Origin: Mesorhizobium ciceri WSM4083
Lineage (GTDB): Bacteria; Pseudomonadota; Alphaproteobacteria; Rhizobiales; Rhizobiaceae
Length of the DNA stretch: 64,000 bases
Assembly: GCF_000519305.1 (NCBI RefSeq)
Contig: NZ_JAFG01000011.1
Location: 181 to 64,180 of the forward strand
Direction: 5' to 3'
Shown here: positions 24,909 to 35,500 of the stretch, one piece after another
Position numbering within the stretch: the stretch's first letter is position 1
Layout: every line of letters starts with the position of its first letter
The notes under the pieces: generated by a model
Told to the model about the DNA's origin: nothing
Databases searched by the model: none
Seen by the model: only the letters and a program-made list of their open reading frames with translations
Translations under genes and position numbers: made by a program

Positions 24909-26257
24909 GCCGAAAGCGCCCTCATCACGCTGCGAAACCGCTCGGTGATAGCCTCTCGCTTCACATGCCTGCCGCCGCTGACCTGCTTGAGCCCATGCAC
25001 CCAGACGCAGTCGACCTTGCCGCCATTGGCGAAGATCCAGGCGTCCAGGATCGCGTCGCCGCTCTTGCCGGCCAGCGAGGGATTTTTGGGATCGAGCGAG
25101 ACGAGATCGGCGGATGCGCCGGCGGCGATCTGCGAGATGCCGGCGCCAAGGGCGGCGCTGCCCCCGTCTAGCGCGGCATCGAACAGCGCCCGGCCGGTCG
25201 AGCCGCCCGCGACCGCGAGCACATTGCGGGCGCGGTGAGCGAGGCGCTGCGAATATTCGAGCTGGCGCAACTCGTCGGGGAGGCCGATGAGAACGTTGGA
25301 ATCGGAGCCGACGCCATAGCGGCCTCCATGTTCCCTGAACAGCGGGGCGGCAAAAGTGCCGTCACCGAGATTGGCCTCGGTGATCGGGCAGAGGCCGGCG
25401 ATGGCGCCGCTCCTGGCCATGGCAACGGTTTCAGCATCGGTCATGTGCGTGGCATGGATCAGGCACCAGCGCTTGTCGACCTTGGCGTTGGCGAGCAAAA
25501 ACTCCACGGGCCTCGCGCCGGACCAGGCAAGACAGTCCTCGACCTCTTTCACTTGCTCGGCGATATGGATGTGAATCGGCCCCTCCGGCGCCAGCGCGGC
25601 GACTTCGGCTAGTTCCTGCGGCGTCGCGGCACGCAAACTGTGTGGAGCAACGCCGACGACAGCCTGATTCAGTGCACGAACCGATTCGCAGCATTTCTCA
25701 ACAAGCCGCGAGAACCGACTCACATCGTTGATGAATCGCCTCTGGCCGTCGTTTGGCACGGCACCGCCGAAAGACGAGTGCGCATAAAACACCGGCAGCA
25801 GGGTCAGGCCGATGCCCGTCTCGCCGGCCGCGGCCGCAATGCGCTCGGCCATCTCGGCGAGGTTGGCGTAGGGCTTTCCATCGCGGTCGTGATGCAGATA
25901 GTGAAATTCGCCGACACGCGAAAACCCGGCCTCCAGCATTTCGACATAGAGTTGTGCGGCAACCGCCTCGACCTGATCGGGTGTCATCGACAGGGCGAAA
26001 CGGTACATCACCTCGCGCCAGCTCCAGAAACTGTCGGCGGAGGGGCCGCGAAGCTCGGCAAGGCCGGCCATGCCGCGCTGGAAGGCGTGGCTGTGCAAAT
26101 TGGGCATGCCGGGCAACAGGATCGCGTGGCGTTCGTCGCCGGCTGCCGCTGCTGCGCCAGGCTGAACGGCTGTAATGCGTCCATCGGCCAGGGTGAGCCG
26201 CACATTATCGCGCCAGCCATCGGGAAGGAGCGCCTGTTCCGCAAAGATCGCTGCCAC
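24905..26257 (-). CDS. hutF: Formimidoylglutamate deiminase
   Basis: Deiminates N-formimino-L-glutamate to N-formylglutamate and ammonia. Amidohydrolase-fold, about 450 residues. Metal motif LHSHAFQRG, later HIHIAEQ, HATHMT and GVGSDSNV. I start at GTG 26257 because GGAGAG lies just ahead and homologs begin at the matching AAIFAEQALLPDGW; ATG 26284 and longer forms up to 26527 are possible but lack a good ribosome site. Cotranscribed with hutC. Confidence 0.93.
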   Translation of the reverse strand: MAAIFAEQALLPDGWRDNVRLTLADGRITAVQPGAAAAAGDERHAILLPGMPNLHSHAFQRGMAGLAELRGPSADSFWSWREVMYRFALSMTPDQVEAVAAQLYVEMLEAGFSRVGEFHYLHHDRDGKPYANLAEMAERIAAAAGETGIGLTLLPVFYAHSSFGGAVPNDGQRRFINDVSRFSRLVEKCCESVRALNQAVVGVAPHSLRAATPQELAEVAALAPEGPIHIHIAEQVKEVEDCLAWSGARPVEFLLANAKVDKRWCLIHATHMTDAETVAMARSGAIAGLCPITEANLGDGTFAAPLFREHGGRYGVGSDSNVLIGLPDELRQLEYSQRLAHRARNVLAVAGGSTGRALFDAALDGGSAALGAGISQIAAGASADLVSLDPKNPSLAGKSGDAILDAWIFANGGKVDCVWVHGLKQVSGGRHVKREAITERFRSVMRALSA

Positions 26258-26313
26258 TTTTCTCTCCGGTTCTCTGTCTCTCATGCGATGATGGCACTTG
26301 CAGTGCGTTTCAA

Positions 26314-26327
26314 TATGTATATACATA
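26314..26327. promoter_or_regulatory. Candidate HutC operator, perfect 14-base palindrome
   Basis: TATGTATATACATA lies in the gap between divergent hutF and hutI. Known HutC sites are GTATA-type palindromes, so this is the probable shared operator. AT-rich surroundings contrast with the GC-rich genes. Confidence 0.62.
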
Positions 26328-26352
26328 ATCGTCATCCATTGAAACGGAAAAG

Positions 26353-27591
26353 ATGATGGCTGGACAGAGCAAAAGCCGGGCAGGGGATCTTCGTCTGTGG
26401 CGCAATGCGCGGCTCGCGACCATGGCCGAAGGGTCTGCCGGACTAGGCGTCGTCGAACATGGCGCGGTCGCTGCGCGTGACGGCCGCATTGTCTATGCCG
26501 GCCCCGAGTCGGAGCTGCCCCCAACACTTGCCCAGGCCGCCGAGACGGTCGATTGCGAGGGCCGCTGGATCACGCCTGGCCTGATCGACTGCCACACCCA
26601 TCTGGTCCATGCCGGCAACCGCGCCAACGAATTCGAGATGCGGCTGGCCGGCGCCACCTATGAAGAAGTCGCCAGAGCCGGCGGCGGCATTGTCTCCTCG
26701 GTCAAATCCTTGCGGGCCGCCAGCGAGAGCGAACTGGTCACCCAATCGCTGCCGCGTCTCGATGCGCTGATCGCCGAAGGCGTAACGTCAGTGGAGGTAA
26801 AGTCAGGCTACGGCCTCGACCTCGAAAACGAGAAAAAGTCGCTGCGCGCGGCGCGCCAACTGGCTGGACAGCGGCCAGTGACGATCCGCACCACCTTCCT
26901 CGGCGCCCATGCATTGCCGCCGGAAGCCAGAGGCGACAAGGACGCTTTTATCGATCTGGTCGCCAAGGAAATTCTCCCGGCGGTTGCCGCCGAGGGGCTG
27001 GCCGATGCGGTCGACGGTTTCTGCGAAGGCATCGCCTTTTCGCCGGAACAGATGGCGCGCGTCTTCGATGCGGCAAAGGCGGCCGGCCTGCCGGTCAAGC
27101 TTCATGCCGACCAACTGTCCAACCTGCATGGCGCCGGACTCGCCGCCCGCTACGGCGCTCTGTCGGCCGACCATCTCGAATACACCGATGAGGCGGGTGC
27201 AGCGGCGATGGCCAAGGCCGGAACCGTGGCGACGATACTGCCCGGCGCCTACTATTTCATTCGCGAAACCAAGAAGCCGCCGATCGGACTGTTTCGCCAG
27301 CACGGCGTCAAGATGGCTGTCGCCACCGACAACAATCCCGGCACTTCGCCGCTGACCTCACTGCTTCTGACCATGAACATGGCCGCGACCCTGTTCGGCC
27401 TGACCGTCGATGAATGCCTTGCCGGCGTCACCCGCGAGGCGGCCCGCGCGCTTGGTTTGCGGGGAGAAACCGGCACGCTTGAAGCCGGAAAATCCGCCGA
27501 CCTGGCGATCTGGGACATCGAGCGCCCCGCCGAACTCGTCTACCGCATGGGCTTCAACCCGCTGCATGCCCGCATCTGGAGAGGACAATGA
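26353..27591 (+). CDS. hutI: Imidazolonepropionase
   Basis: Hydrolyses imidazolonepropionate to N-formimino-L-glutamate. 412 residues. Amidohydrolase landmarks: ITPGLIDCHTHLVHAGNRANEF (HxH zinc motif), EVKSGYGLDLENE, TTFLGAHALPPE, KLHADQL and ATDNNPGTSP. It starts 26 bases after the putative operator and overlaps hutH by ATGA. Confidence 0.97.
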   Translation: MMAGQSKSRAGDLRLWRNARLATMAEGSAGLGVVEHGAVAARDGRIVYAGPESELPPTLAQAAETVDCEGRWITPGLIDCHTHLVHAGNRANEFEMRLAGATYEEVARAGGGIVSSVKSLRAASESELVTQSLPRLDALIAEGVTSVEVKSGYGLDLENEKKSLRAARQLAGQRPVTIRTTFLGAHALPPEARGDKDAFIDLVAKEILPAVAAEGLADAVDGFCEGIAFSPEQMARVFDAAKAAGLPVKLHADQLSNLHGAGLAARYGALSADHLEYTDEAGAAAMAKAGTVATILPGAYYFIRETKKPPIGLFRQHGVKMAVATDNNPGTSPLTSLLLTMNMAATLFGLTVDECLAGVTREAARALGLRGETGTLEAGKSADLAIWDIERPAELVYRMGFNPLHARIWRGQ

Positions 27592-29129
27592 CCGAACTGA
27601 CCCTGAAGCCCGGCAATGCGACGCTGGCGGACTGGCGCGCCATCTATCGTGGCGCCGTGCCCAAGCTGGACAATGCCTGCCGGCCGAAAATCAAGGCGAG
27701 CGCCGAGGCCGTCGCCAGGATCGTTGCCAAGGGTGAGCCGGTCTACGGCATCAACACCGGCTTTGGCAAACTGGCCAGCGTTCGCATCCCGGCCGAAGAC
27801 CTCGAGACCTTGCAGCGCAACATCGTGCTGTCGCACGCCGCCGGCGTCGGCGAGCCGATGCCGGTTGCTGTCTGCAGGCTTATGATGGCGCTGAAGCTCG
27901 CCAGCCTGGCGCAGGGCGCGTCCGGCGTGCGGCCGCAGACCATCGAGTTGCTCGAAGCAATGCTGGCCAACGACGTCATCCCGGTAGTGCCGGCGCAAGG
28001 TTCCGTCGGCGCCTCCGGTGACCTTGCCCCGCTGTCGCATATGACGGCGGTGATGATCGGCGTCGGCGAATGCTTCACCCCGCACGGCCGTTTCCCGGCC
28101 AAGGTCGCCTTCGTCTCGCATGGCCTGGAGCCGGTGACATTGGGCGCCAAGGAGGGCCTGGCGCTGCTCAACGGCACCCAGTTTTCGACCGCCTATGCGC
28201 TGGCCGCCTTGTTCGAGGCCGAAGTGCTCTACCAATCGGCGCTGGTCGCCGGTGCCCTGTCGACCGACGCGGCAAAAGGCTCCGACGCCCCCTTCGATCC
28301 GCGCATCCATGTGCTGAGAAAGCATCCCGGGCAGATCGAGACGGCCGACGCCCTGCGCAATCTGATGGCCGGCAGCGCCATCCGTGAATCGCATCGGGTT
28401 GGCGACGAACGCGTGCAGGATCCCTATTGCCTGCGCTGCCAGCCGCAGGTCATGGGCGCTGCACTCACCGTGCTGCGCCAGGCAGCCGACACGCTGGGCA
28501 CCGAAGCCAATGGCGTCACCGACAATCCGCTGATCTTCGCCGAGGATGACACCGCGCTTTCCGGCGGTAATTTCCACGCCGAGCCGGTGGCCTTCGCCGC
28601 CGACATGATCGCGCTCGCCGTCTGCGAAATCGGTTCGCTGTCGGAACGCCGCATCGCCATGCTTGTCGATCCGGCGCTGTCCGGCATGCCGGCCTTCCTG
28701 ACGCCGAAGCCCGGTCTGAACTCCGGCTTCATGATCCCGCAGGTGACGGCGGCGGCGCTTGTTTCGGAGAACAAGCAGAAAGCCTATCCGGCCAGCGTCG
28801 ATTCGATCCCCACCTCGGCAAACCAGGAAGACCATGTTTCGATGGCCGCGCACGGCGCGCGCCGGCTGATCGGCATGGTCGAGAACGCCACCGCGGTGAT
28901 CGGCATCGAATTGCTGGCCGCGGCCCAAGGCTGCGATTTCCACGCGCCGCTGGCCTCGAGCGACGCCCTGGAGGCGGTCCGCAGACTGGTCCGGGCCGAA
29001 GTGCCGCATCTCGACAATGATCGCCATTTCCACCCCGATATGGAAAAAGCCATCGCCATGGTGCGCAGCGGTGCGGCCATCAAGGCCGCCGGCGGTGTGG
29101 CTCTGCCGTCGATTTCGGGAGCGATGTGA
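27588..29129 (+). CDS. hutH: Histidine ammonia-lyase
   Basis: First step of histidine breakdown: L-histidine to urocanate and ammonia. 513 residues. The MIO cofactor triad is A142-S143-G144 in GASGDLAPLSHM. Also YGINTGFGKL near the start and the QEDHVSMAAHGARR catalytic segment. Starts in the ATGA overlap with hutI and overlaps hutG at its end. Confidence 0.98.
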   Translation: MTELTLKPGNATLADWRAIYRGAVPKLDNACRPKIKASAEAVARIVAKGEPVYGINTGFGKLASVRIPAEDLETLQRNIVLSHAAGVGEPMPVAVCRLMMALKLASLAQGASGVRPQTIELLEAMLANDVIPVVPAQGSVGASGDLAPLSHMTAVMIGVGECFTPHGRFPAKVAFVSHGLEPVTLGAKEGLALLNGTQFSTAYALAALFEAEVLYQSALVAGALSTDAAKGSDAPFDPRIHVLRKHPGQIETADALRNLMAGSAIRESHRVGDERVQDPYCLRCQPQVMGAALTVLRQAADTLGTEANGVTDNPLIFAEDDTALSGGNFHAEPVAFAADMIALAVCEIGSLSERRIAMLVDPALSGMPAFLTPKPGLNSGFMIPQVTAAALVSENKQKAYPASVDSIPTSANQEDHVSMAAHGARRLIGMVENATAVIGIELLAAAQGCDFHAPLASSDALEAVRRLVRAEVPHLDNDRHFHPDMEKAIAMVRSGAAIKAAGGVALPSISGAM

Positions 29130-29947
29130 TGGCAAGCGCGCCCTGGCTGACGGTCACGCCCGGCACAGCCCCGTTGCTGGTGTCGATCCCGCACACCGGC
29201 ATCGACCTCGCCGGCCTTGAGAATCGGCTGGTCTCGCCCTGGCTCGGCCGCCGCGACTGCGATTGGTGGATCGATAATCTCTATGACTTTGCTGCCGGCC
29301 TCGGGGCGACGGTGGTACACACCGCGATCTCGCGCACCGTCATCGACGTCAACCGCGATCCCTCCGGCGCCTCGCTTTACCCCGGCCAGGCGACGACCGG
29401 CCTTTGCCCGACCGAGACTTTCGATGGCGATCCGCTCTACGGCGAGGGCGAAGAACCGGGGCCGTCGGAGATCGACGAGCGCCGCGAAAAATTCTTCGTG
29501 CCCTACCATGCCGCCTTGCAGGTCGAGATCGACCGGTTGCGTGGCTTGCACGACAAGATCGTGCTCTATGACTGCCACTCGATCCGTTCAGTGCTGCCGC
29601 GCCTGTTTGAAGGCACGCTGCCGGTTTTCAACCTCGGCACCAATGACGGCAGGAGCGCCGGTCCGACGCTGCAGGCGATGGTCGGCCAGATCATGGCCGA
29701 AACCGGTGAAACCTTTGTCATCAACGGCCGCTTCAAGGGCGGCTGGATCACACGCCATTTCGGCCAGCCGCAACAAGGCGTGCATGCGCTGCAGATGGAA
29801 CTCTCCAACCGCGGCTATATGCGCGAGCCAGATGGCAAGGGTACGCCGGACAATTGGCCGGTGCCCTATGACGCCGAGTTCGCAGCACCGATCCGCGCCA
29901 CGCTGCGGAAAATCCTCGAGACCGCGACATCCTGGGCGCGCGTCTGA
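29129..29947 (+). CDS. hutG: N-formylglutamate deformylase
   Basis: Hydrolyses N-formyl-L-glutamate to glutamate and formate, the final step when HutF is used. 272 residues of the FGase family: LLVSIPHTG, NRDPSGASLYPGQATTGLCP, LYDCHSIRS, NGRFKGGWITRHFGQP, ALQMELSNRGYM. I choose ATG 29129 (TGATG with the hutH stop); GTG 29126 is three bases earlier. Confidence 0.95.
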   Translation: MASAPWLTVTPGTAPLLVSIPHTGIDLAGLENRLVSPWLGRRDCDWWIDNLYDFAAGLGATVVHTAISRTVIDVNRDPSGASLYPGQATTGLCPTETFDGDPLYGEGEEPGPSEIDERREKFFVPYHAALQVEIDRLRGLHDKIVLYDCHSIRSVLPRLFEGTLPVFNLGTNDGRSAGPTLQAMVGQIMAETGETFVINGRFKGGWITRHFGQPQQGVHALQMELSNRGYMREPDGKGTPDNWPVPYDAEFAAPIRATLRKILETATSWARV

Positions 29948-29973
29948 CATCAGGTCCTTTATGGAGTGACGCC

Positions 29974-31644
29974 ATGAACAATCCTCGCCACAATATCCGC
30001 GAAGTCCGCAGCCCGCGCGGCACCGAAATCAGCGCGCGCTCCTGGCTGACGGAAGCGCCGCTGCGCATGCTGATGAACAATCTCGATCCGGATGTTGCTG
30101 AAAATCCCAACGAACTGGTCGTCTATGGCGGCATCGGCCGGGCGGCGCGCACCTGGAACGACTTTGACCGCATTGTCGCCTCCTTGAGGACGCTGGCCGA
30201 TGACGAGACCTTGCTGGTCCAGTCCGGCAAGCCGGTCGGCGTCTTCCGCACCCACCCGGACGCGCCGCGCGTGCTGATCGCCAACTCCAATTTGGTGCCG
30301 CACTGGGCGAATTGGGAAAAATTCAACGAGCTCGATAAGAAGGGCCTGATGATGTACGGCCAGATGACGGCCGGCTCGTGGATCTATATCGGCACGCAAG
30401 GCATCGTGCAGGGCACCTACGAGACCTTCGTCGAGGCCGGCCGCCAGCACTATGGCGGCAATCTCCGGGGTAAATGGATCCTCACCGGCGGTCTCGGCGG
30501 CATGGGTGGCGCCCAGCCGCTCGCCGCCGTCATGGCCGGCGCCTGCTGCCTCGCAATCGAATGCAACCCGGACTCGATCGATTTTCGCCTGCGCACCCGC
30601 TACGTCGACGAGCGCGCCGACACGCTCGACGAGGCGCTGGAAAAGATCGAGCGTTGGACCAAGGCCGGGGAGGCGAAATCGGTCGGCCTGCTTGGCAATA
30701 CGGCCGAGATCGTGCCGGAGATGTTCAGGCGTGGCATTCGCCCCGATATGGTCACGGACCAGACCTCGGCGCATGATCCCATCAACGGCTATCTGCCGAA
30801 GGGCTGGACGATGGCCGAGTGGCGCGAGAAGCGCGTCAGCGACCCCAAGGTGGTCGAGAAGGCGGCACGCGCTTCCATGCGTGAACATGTCGAGGCGATG
30901 GTGGCGTTCTGGAACGCCGGCGTGCCGACGCTCGACTACGGCAACAACATCCGCCAGGTGGCCAAGGAGGAGGGGTTCGAGAACGCCTTCGCCTTCCCCG
31001 GTTTCGTGCCGGCCTATATCCGTCCGCTGTTTTGCCGTGGCATCGGGCCGTTCCGCTGGGCAGCTCTGTCGGGCGATCCGGAAGATATCTACAAGACCGA
31101 CGCCAAGGTGCGCGAACTGACGCCTGGCAACACCCATCTCCACAATTGGCTCGACATGGCGCGCGAGCGCATCGCTTTCCAGGGTTTGCCGGCGCGCATC
31201 TGCTGGGTTGGCCTTGGCGACCGCCACAGGCTCGGCCTCGCTTTCAACGAAATGGTGGCCAAGGGTGAGCTGAAGGCGCCTGTCGTTATCGGTCGCGATC
31301 ACCTCGATTCCGGCTCGGTTGCTTCGCCGAACCGCGAAACGGAATCCATGAAGGACGGCTCGGATGCGGTATCCGACTGGCCGCTGCTCAACGCGTTGCT
31401 CAACACGGCGTCCGGCGCCACCTGGGTGTCGCTGCACCATGGCGGCGGCGTTGGCATGGGCTTTTCGCAGCACGCCGGCATGGTCATCGTCGCCGACGGC
31501 ACGCCGGACGCAGCAAGGCGCCTGGAGCGGGTGTTGTGGAACGACCCGGCGAGCGGTGTCATGCGCCACGCCGATGCCGGCTACGAAATCGCCATCGAAT
31601 GCGCCAAGGAGCACCAGCTCAACCTGCCCGGCATTCTCGGCTGA
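29974..31644 (+). CDS. hutU: Urocanate hydratase
   Basis: Converts urocanate to imidazolonepropionate using tightly bound NAD. 556 residues, the usual size. Family landmarks: GVFRTHPDAPRVLIANSNLVP, YGQMTAGSWIYIGTQGI, TGGLGGMGGAQPLA (NAD loop), DQTSAHDPINGYLP, and SGATWVSLHHGGGVGMGFSQHAG. The start ATG 29974 follows GGAGTG. Confidence 0.98.
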   Translation: MNNPRHNIREVRSPRGTEISARSWLTEAPLRMLMNNLDPDVAENPNELVVYGGIGRAARTWNDFDRIVASLRTLADDETLLVQSGKPVGVFRTHPDAPRVLIANSNLVPHWANWEKFNELDKKGLMMYGQMTAGSWIYIGTQGIVQGTYETFVEAGRQHYGGNLRGKWILTGGLGGMGGAQPLAAVMAGACCLAIECNPDSIDFRLRTRYVDERADTLDEALEKIERWTKAGEAKSVGLLGNTAEIVPEMFRRGIRPDMVTDQTSAHDPINGYLPKGWTMAEWREKRVSDPKVVEKAARASMREHVEAMVAFWNAGVPTLDYGNNIRQVAKEEGFENAFAFPGFVPAYIRPLFCRGIGPFRWAALSGDPEDIYKTDAKVRELTPGNTHLHNWLDMARERIAFQGLPARICWVGLGDRHRLGLAFNEMVAKGELKAPVVIGRDHLDSGSVASPNRETESMKDGSDAVSDWPLLNALLNTASGATWVSLHHGGGVGMGFSQHAGMVIVADGTPDAARRLERVLWNDPASGVMRHADAGYEIAIECAKEHQLNLPGILG

Positions 31645-31656
31645 TTGGCTGAACCG

Positions 31657-32244
31657 ATGCGCATCCTGCGGGCAGCCGAATACCGGTCGATGCCGTGGAA
31701 GAACGGCGGCGGCGTGACGACGGAAATCGCCGTCTCGCCTTCGGGTGCCGGGCTCGACGACTTCGACTGGCGCGTGTCGATGGCGCGCGTCGAATTGAGC
31801 GGGCCTTTCTCGCAATTTGCCGGCATCGATCGCACCCTTGCCGTGCTCGAAGGCGAGGGCATCATCCTAGATGTTGCCGGCTGGCCGCCGACATCCATAA
31901 ACAGGACGACCACCCTGTTTTCTTTCCCGGCCGACGTGCAGACCTCGGCCGCGCTGATCGGCGGACCGATCACCGATCTCAATGTCATGACCCGCCGAAG
32001 CCGGATGACGCATTCGGTTGAACGCCTGGTGATTTCGGCCCCCACGGAAGTCCGGACTGAAGCCGGCACGACGCTCATCCTGTGCCTGGACGGCGACGTC
32101 AGCGTGCCCGCCGCCGAACCGGTTCGCCTCGGGCCATTCGACACGCTGCTGTCCGGTCCGGTCAGCAGCGGCCTGCTTGTCCAGCCCACCCATGAGGCAA
32201 CGCTGTTCGTGATCCGGATCGGCGGCATTTCCGGCAACGGTTAA
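31657..32244 (+). CDS. hutD: HutD family protein
   Basis: 195 residues from ATG 31657; a TTG at 31645 would add four residues. HutD signature: YRSMPWKNGGGVTTEIAVSP, DFDWRVSMARVELSGPFSQFAGIDRTLAVLEG, LNVMTRR. Cupin-like fold; thought to modulate the flux of histidine breakdown. Last gene of the hutIHGUD run. Confidence 0.92.
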   Translation: MRILRAAEYRSMPWKNGGGVTTEIAVSPSGAGLDDFDWRVSMARVELSGPFSQFAGIDRTLAVLEGEGIILDVAGWPPTSINRTTTLFSFPADVQTSAALIGGPITDLNVMTRRSRMTHSVERLVISAPTEVRTEAGTTLILCLDGDVSVPAAEPVRLGPFDTLLSGPVSSGLLVQPTHEATLFVIRIGGISGNG

Positions 32245-32429
32245 CGCTTGTTTCCAAACATGATCGCGGTACCGGAGAAATATAGCGTAAGCTGCTGGCG
32301 GCATCACGAAAAAGCCTGAATCCTCTCCGCCGATCTGGCCTGGCGGGAAGTGGGGTGCTTGTCTTTGAGTTTTGCTGAGAGATGACGCCCTGTCGCGGTG
32401 CGGAAACAAACTTTCGGCAAGTGGGGTTT

Positions 32430-32445
32430 ATGCAACCAATTGCAT
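32430..32445. promoter_or_regulatory. Inverted repeat ATGCAA-CCAA-TTGCAT upstream of ndvB
   Basis: A perfect 6-4-6 inverted repeat 66 bases ahead of the ndvB ATG within the 267-base hutD-ndvB gap. Plausible regulator site; no factor can be named. The rest of the gap has no gene. Confidence 0.4.
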
Positions 32446-32511
32446 TTGAACCGGTTTTAGGGCCATTGCCGTGGCGGTGACGCCGCTCAGTGCCCGCTTA
32501 CGGAATTTTCA

Positions 32512-35500
32512 ATGAATATTCAGACGAATCCTGCCCAAATCGAGAAGACAAGCGCGAGCTTCCCGGCCATCACCGAAGAGCCGATCCGCTCCAATTACCT
32601 GCCCGAAGAGCGCCTTCGGCTGCTCGGTGAAAGCCTGGCAAAAGGCGACCTCACGGATCTGTTCGGCCTGACGCCCTTCGATTTTCAGGCCCGTATCCGG
32701 GACAGCGCCAAGAAGATTTTGGAAGTCTACCGGTCGACCAATGCGGCGCAGGCGAGGGGCGAGACGATCACGCCGGCGGCACAATGGCTGCTCGACAACA
32801 ATTACCTGGTCGAAGAGACCATTTTCCAGGTCAAGCGCGATCTGCCGCGCCGCTTCTATCGCCAGTTGCCGACGTTGAAACTGCCTGACGGCGGCAGCGT
32901 GCCGCGCGCGCTGGCGCTGGCGTGGACCTATGTCGCGCATTCGGACAGTTCCGTTTCGGCGACGATGTTCAAGTCCATCGTCCAGGGTTTTCAGTCGGTC
33001 GAGCCGCTGAAGATTGGCGAGCTCTGGGCGCTGCCTTCGCTGTTGCGCTTCGTCCTGATCGAAAATCTGCGTCGGCTGGCCGTCAGGGTCAATCGCACCC
33101 GCCAGATGCGTCAGATCGCCAACGATGTGGCCGACAAGGTCTTGGCCACCGACGACAGCGCTGACCGGCAGTCGATCCTGTCCAATTTCAGCGCCCACGC
33201 GCAGGACACCACCTTCGCGACCCAGCTGCTCTATCGCCTGCGCGATGGCTCGCAGAATGCCGGCAAGGCTCTGGAATGGCTGGAAGGCGAGCTCGAAAAG
33301 ACCGGCTCTGATGCCGAGGAAATCATCATTTCCGAACATCACACGCTGTCCAGCGGCAATGTGACGACGGGCAACATCATTCGCGGCCTGCGCCTCATCA
33401 ACGACGTCGACTGGACGGTGTGGTTCGAAGGCGTCAGCCGCATCGACACCGTGCTGCGCGAGCGCACCGATTTCGCCGCGCTCGACTTCTTCTCGCGCGA
33501 CCAGTACCGGACCGCGATCGAGGAATTGGCGCGCCGTTCGAACCTTTCGGAATATCGCGTCGCCGAGAAGGCCATCGAGCTGGCCGGCCACGCCGCCAGC
33601 GATGGCGACGGCGACGCCGTTTTAACCGGATCCGCTCACACCGATGTCGGCTTCTTTCTCGTCGGCCCGCGCCGGCTGGAGCTCGAGAAGGCGATCGGCT
33701 ATCGCCCGACCATCAGCCAGACGGCCAAGCGTGCCTTCCGCAAGACCGGGTGGCTCGGCATCGTCGTACCGGTGTTTGCGCTGACGGCCCTGCTTCTCGT
33801 CCTCTCCGGCAACGCGCTTGCCAATCTCGGCCTGTCGGTGCCCTCGATCGTCCTCATGCTGGCGCTTTTTGCCGTGCCGGCCAGCGAGGGCGCGCTCGCC
33901 TTCTTCAACACGGTCGTATCGCTGTTCCTGAAACCGACGCGTCTTGTCGGTTATGATTACCGGCACGGCGTGCCGCCCGAGGCGCGCACGCTGGTGGTGG
34001 TGCCGTCGCTGATCGGCTCGCGCGACGATGTCGAGGAAAACATCCGCAACATCGAGGTGCATCATCTCGCCAACACGGCCGATGAAATCCATTTCGCGCT
34101 GCTGTCGGACTGGCCGGACTCGAAGACCGAGATCGATGCTGCCGACACCGAAATCCTCGAATTCGCGCGTGCCGAGATAGCTCGTCTCAACGCCCGCTAT
34201 CCTTCCGAAGGCGCGCCGCGTTTCTACATCCTGCACCGGCGCCGGCTGTTCAATGCGGCGCAAGGGTCCTGGATGGGCTGGGAGCGCAAGCGCGGCAAGC
34301 TGCATGAGCTCGACCTTCTGCTGCGCGGCGACAGCGACACCACGTTCCTGCCGCTCGACGTGCCGCTGCCGGAGAACGTCGTCCATGTGATGACGCTCGA
34401 TGCCGACACGCGCACCACCCGTGACGCGGTCGCCACTCTCGTCGGCAAGCTTTGCCACCCGCTCAACCGGCCGCATTTCGACGCCAGCAAGCGCGTCGTC
34501 ACGGCCGGCTACGCGATCCTGCAGCCGCGCATCACCGCGTCGCTGACATCAGGCGACGATGCGTCGTTCTTCCAGCGGGTCTTTTCGGCCAATCGCGGCC
34601 TCGACCCTTATGTCTTTGCCGTGTCCGATCTCTACCAGGACGTCTTCGGCGACGGGTCCTTCACCGGCAAGGGCCTCTATCATGTCGACGCCTTCGAGGC
34701 GGCCCTGCAGGGCCGCATCGAGGAAAACACCATCCTCAGCCACGATCTGCTGGAAGGCGCGCTGGCGCGCGCGGCGCTGATCACCGACGTCGAACTGGTT
34801 GAGGACTATCCGACCCGCTACTCGGTCGACGCCTCGCGCCACCATCGCTGGGCGCGCGGCGACTGGCAGTTGCTCGGCTTCATGCTCGATCCGCGCTCCG
34901 GCGTGCCGGCGCTGTCGCGCTGGAAGATGATCGACAATCTGCGCCGCTCGCTGACGCCGATCTTCTGGGTGATGGCGGCGATCGCCGGCTGGACGCTGCT
35001 GCCCTTCACGCAGGCCGCGCAATGGCAGGCCCTGCTGATCCTCAGCCTGTTCATGGCGCCGACATTCGACATCGTCAACGCCATCCTGCCCAAGAGCGGC
35101 GACCAGACGCCACGCGGCCATTTCTCGGCCCTGGCGCGCGACGTCGCCTTCGGCACCGCCATGGTGGCGCTGAAGATCGTGCTGATGGCGCACAATGCCT
35201 GGATGATGGGCGATGCCATCGTGCGCACCCTCTACCGGCTGTTCGTCAGCCGCCAGAACCTTTTGGAATGGCGCACCGCCTCGCAGGCGCACAAGGCGGG
35301 CGACAACGATGTCGGGTCGTATTACGGCATGATGTATGGCGCCGTGATCATCGGCTTCGTCGGCCTTGCCATTCCGGTGCTGGCCGATTCGACCGGCGCC
35401 TTTGTTGCCTTCTTCTTCGCCCTGTTCTGGATTGGCTCGCCCGCCATCGCCAGCTGGATCAGCCGTTCGGCTGAAACCGAGGATCGCCTGCGCATATCGC

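Noticed and set aside
29959..31815. 618-codon open frame antisense to hutU
   Set aside because: Shadow of the hutU codon pattern; no family signature. Similar long antisense frames over hutH, the GGDEF-EAL gene and ppx were rejected for the same reason.
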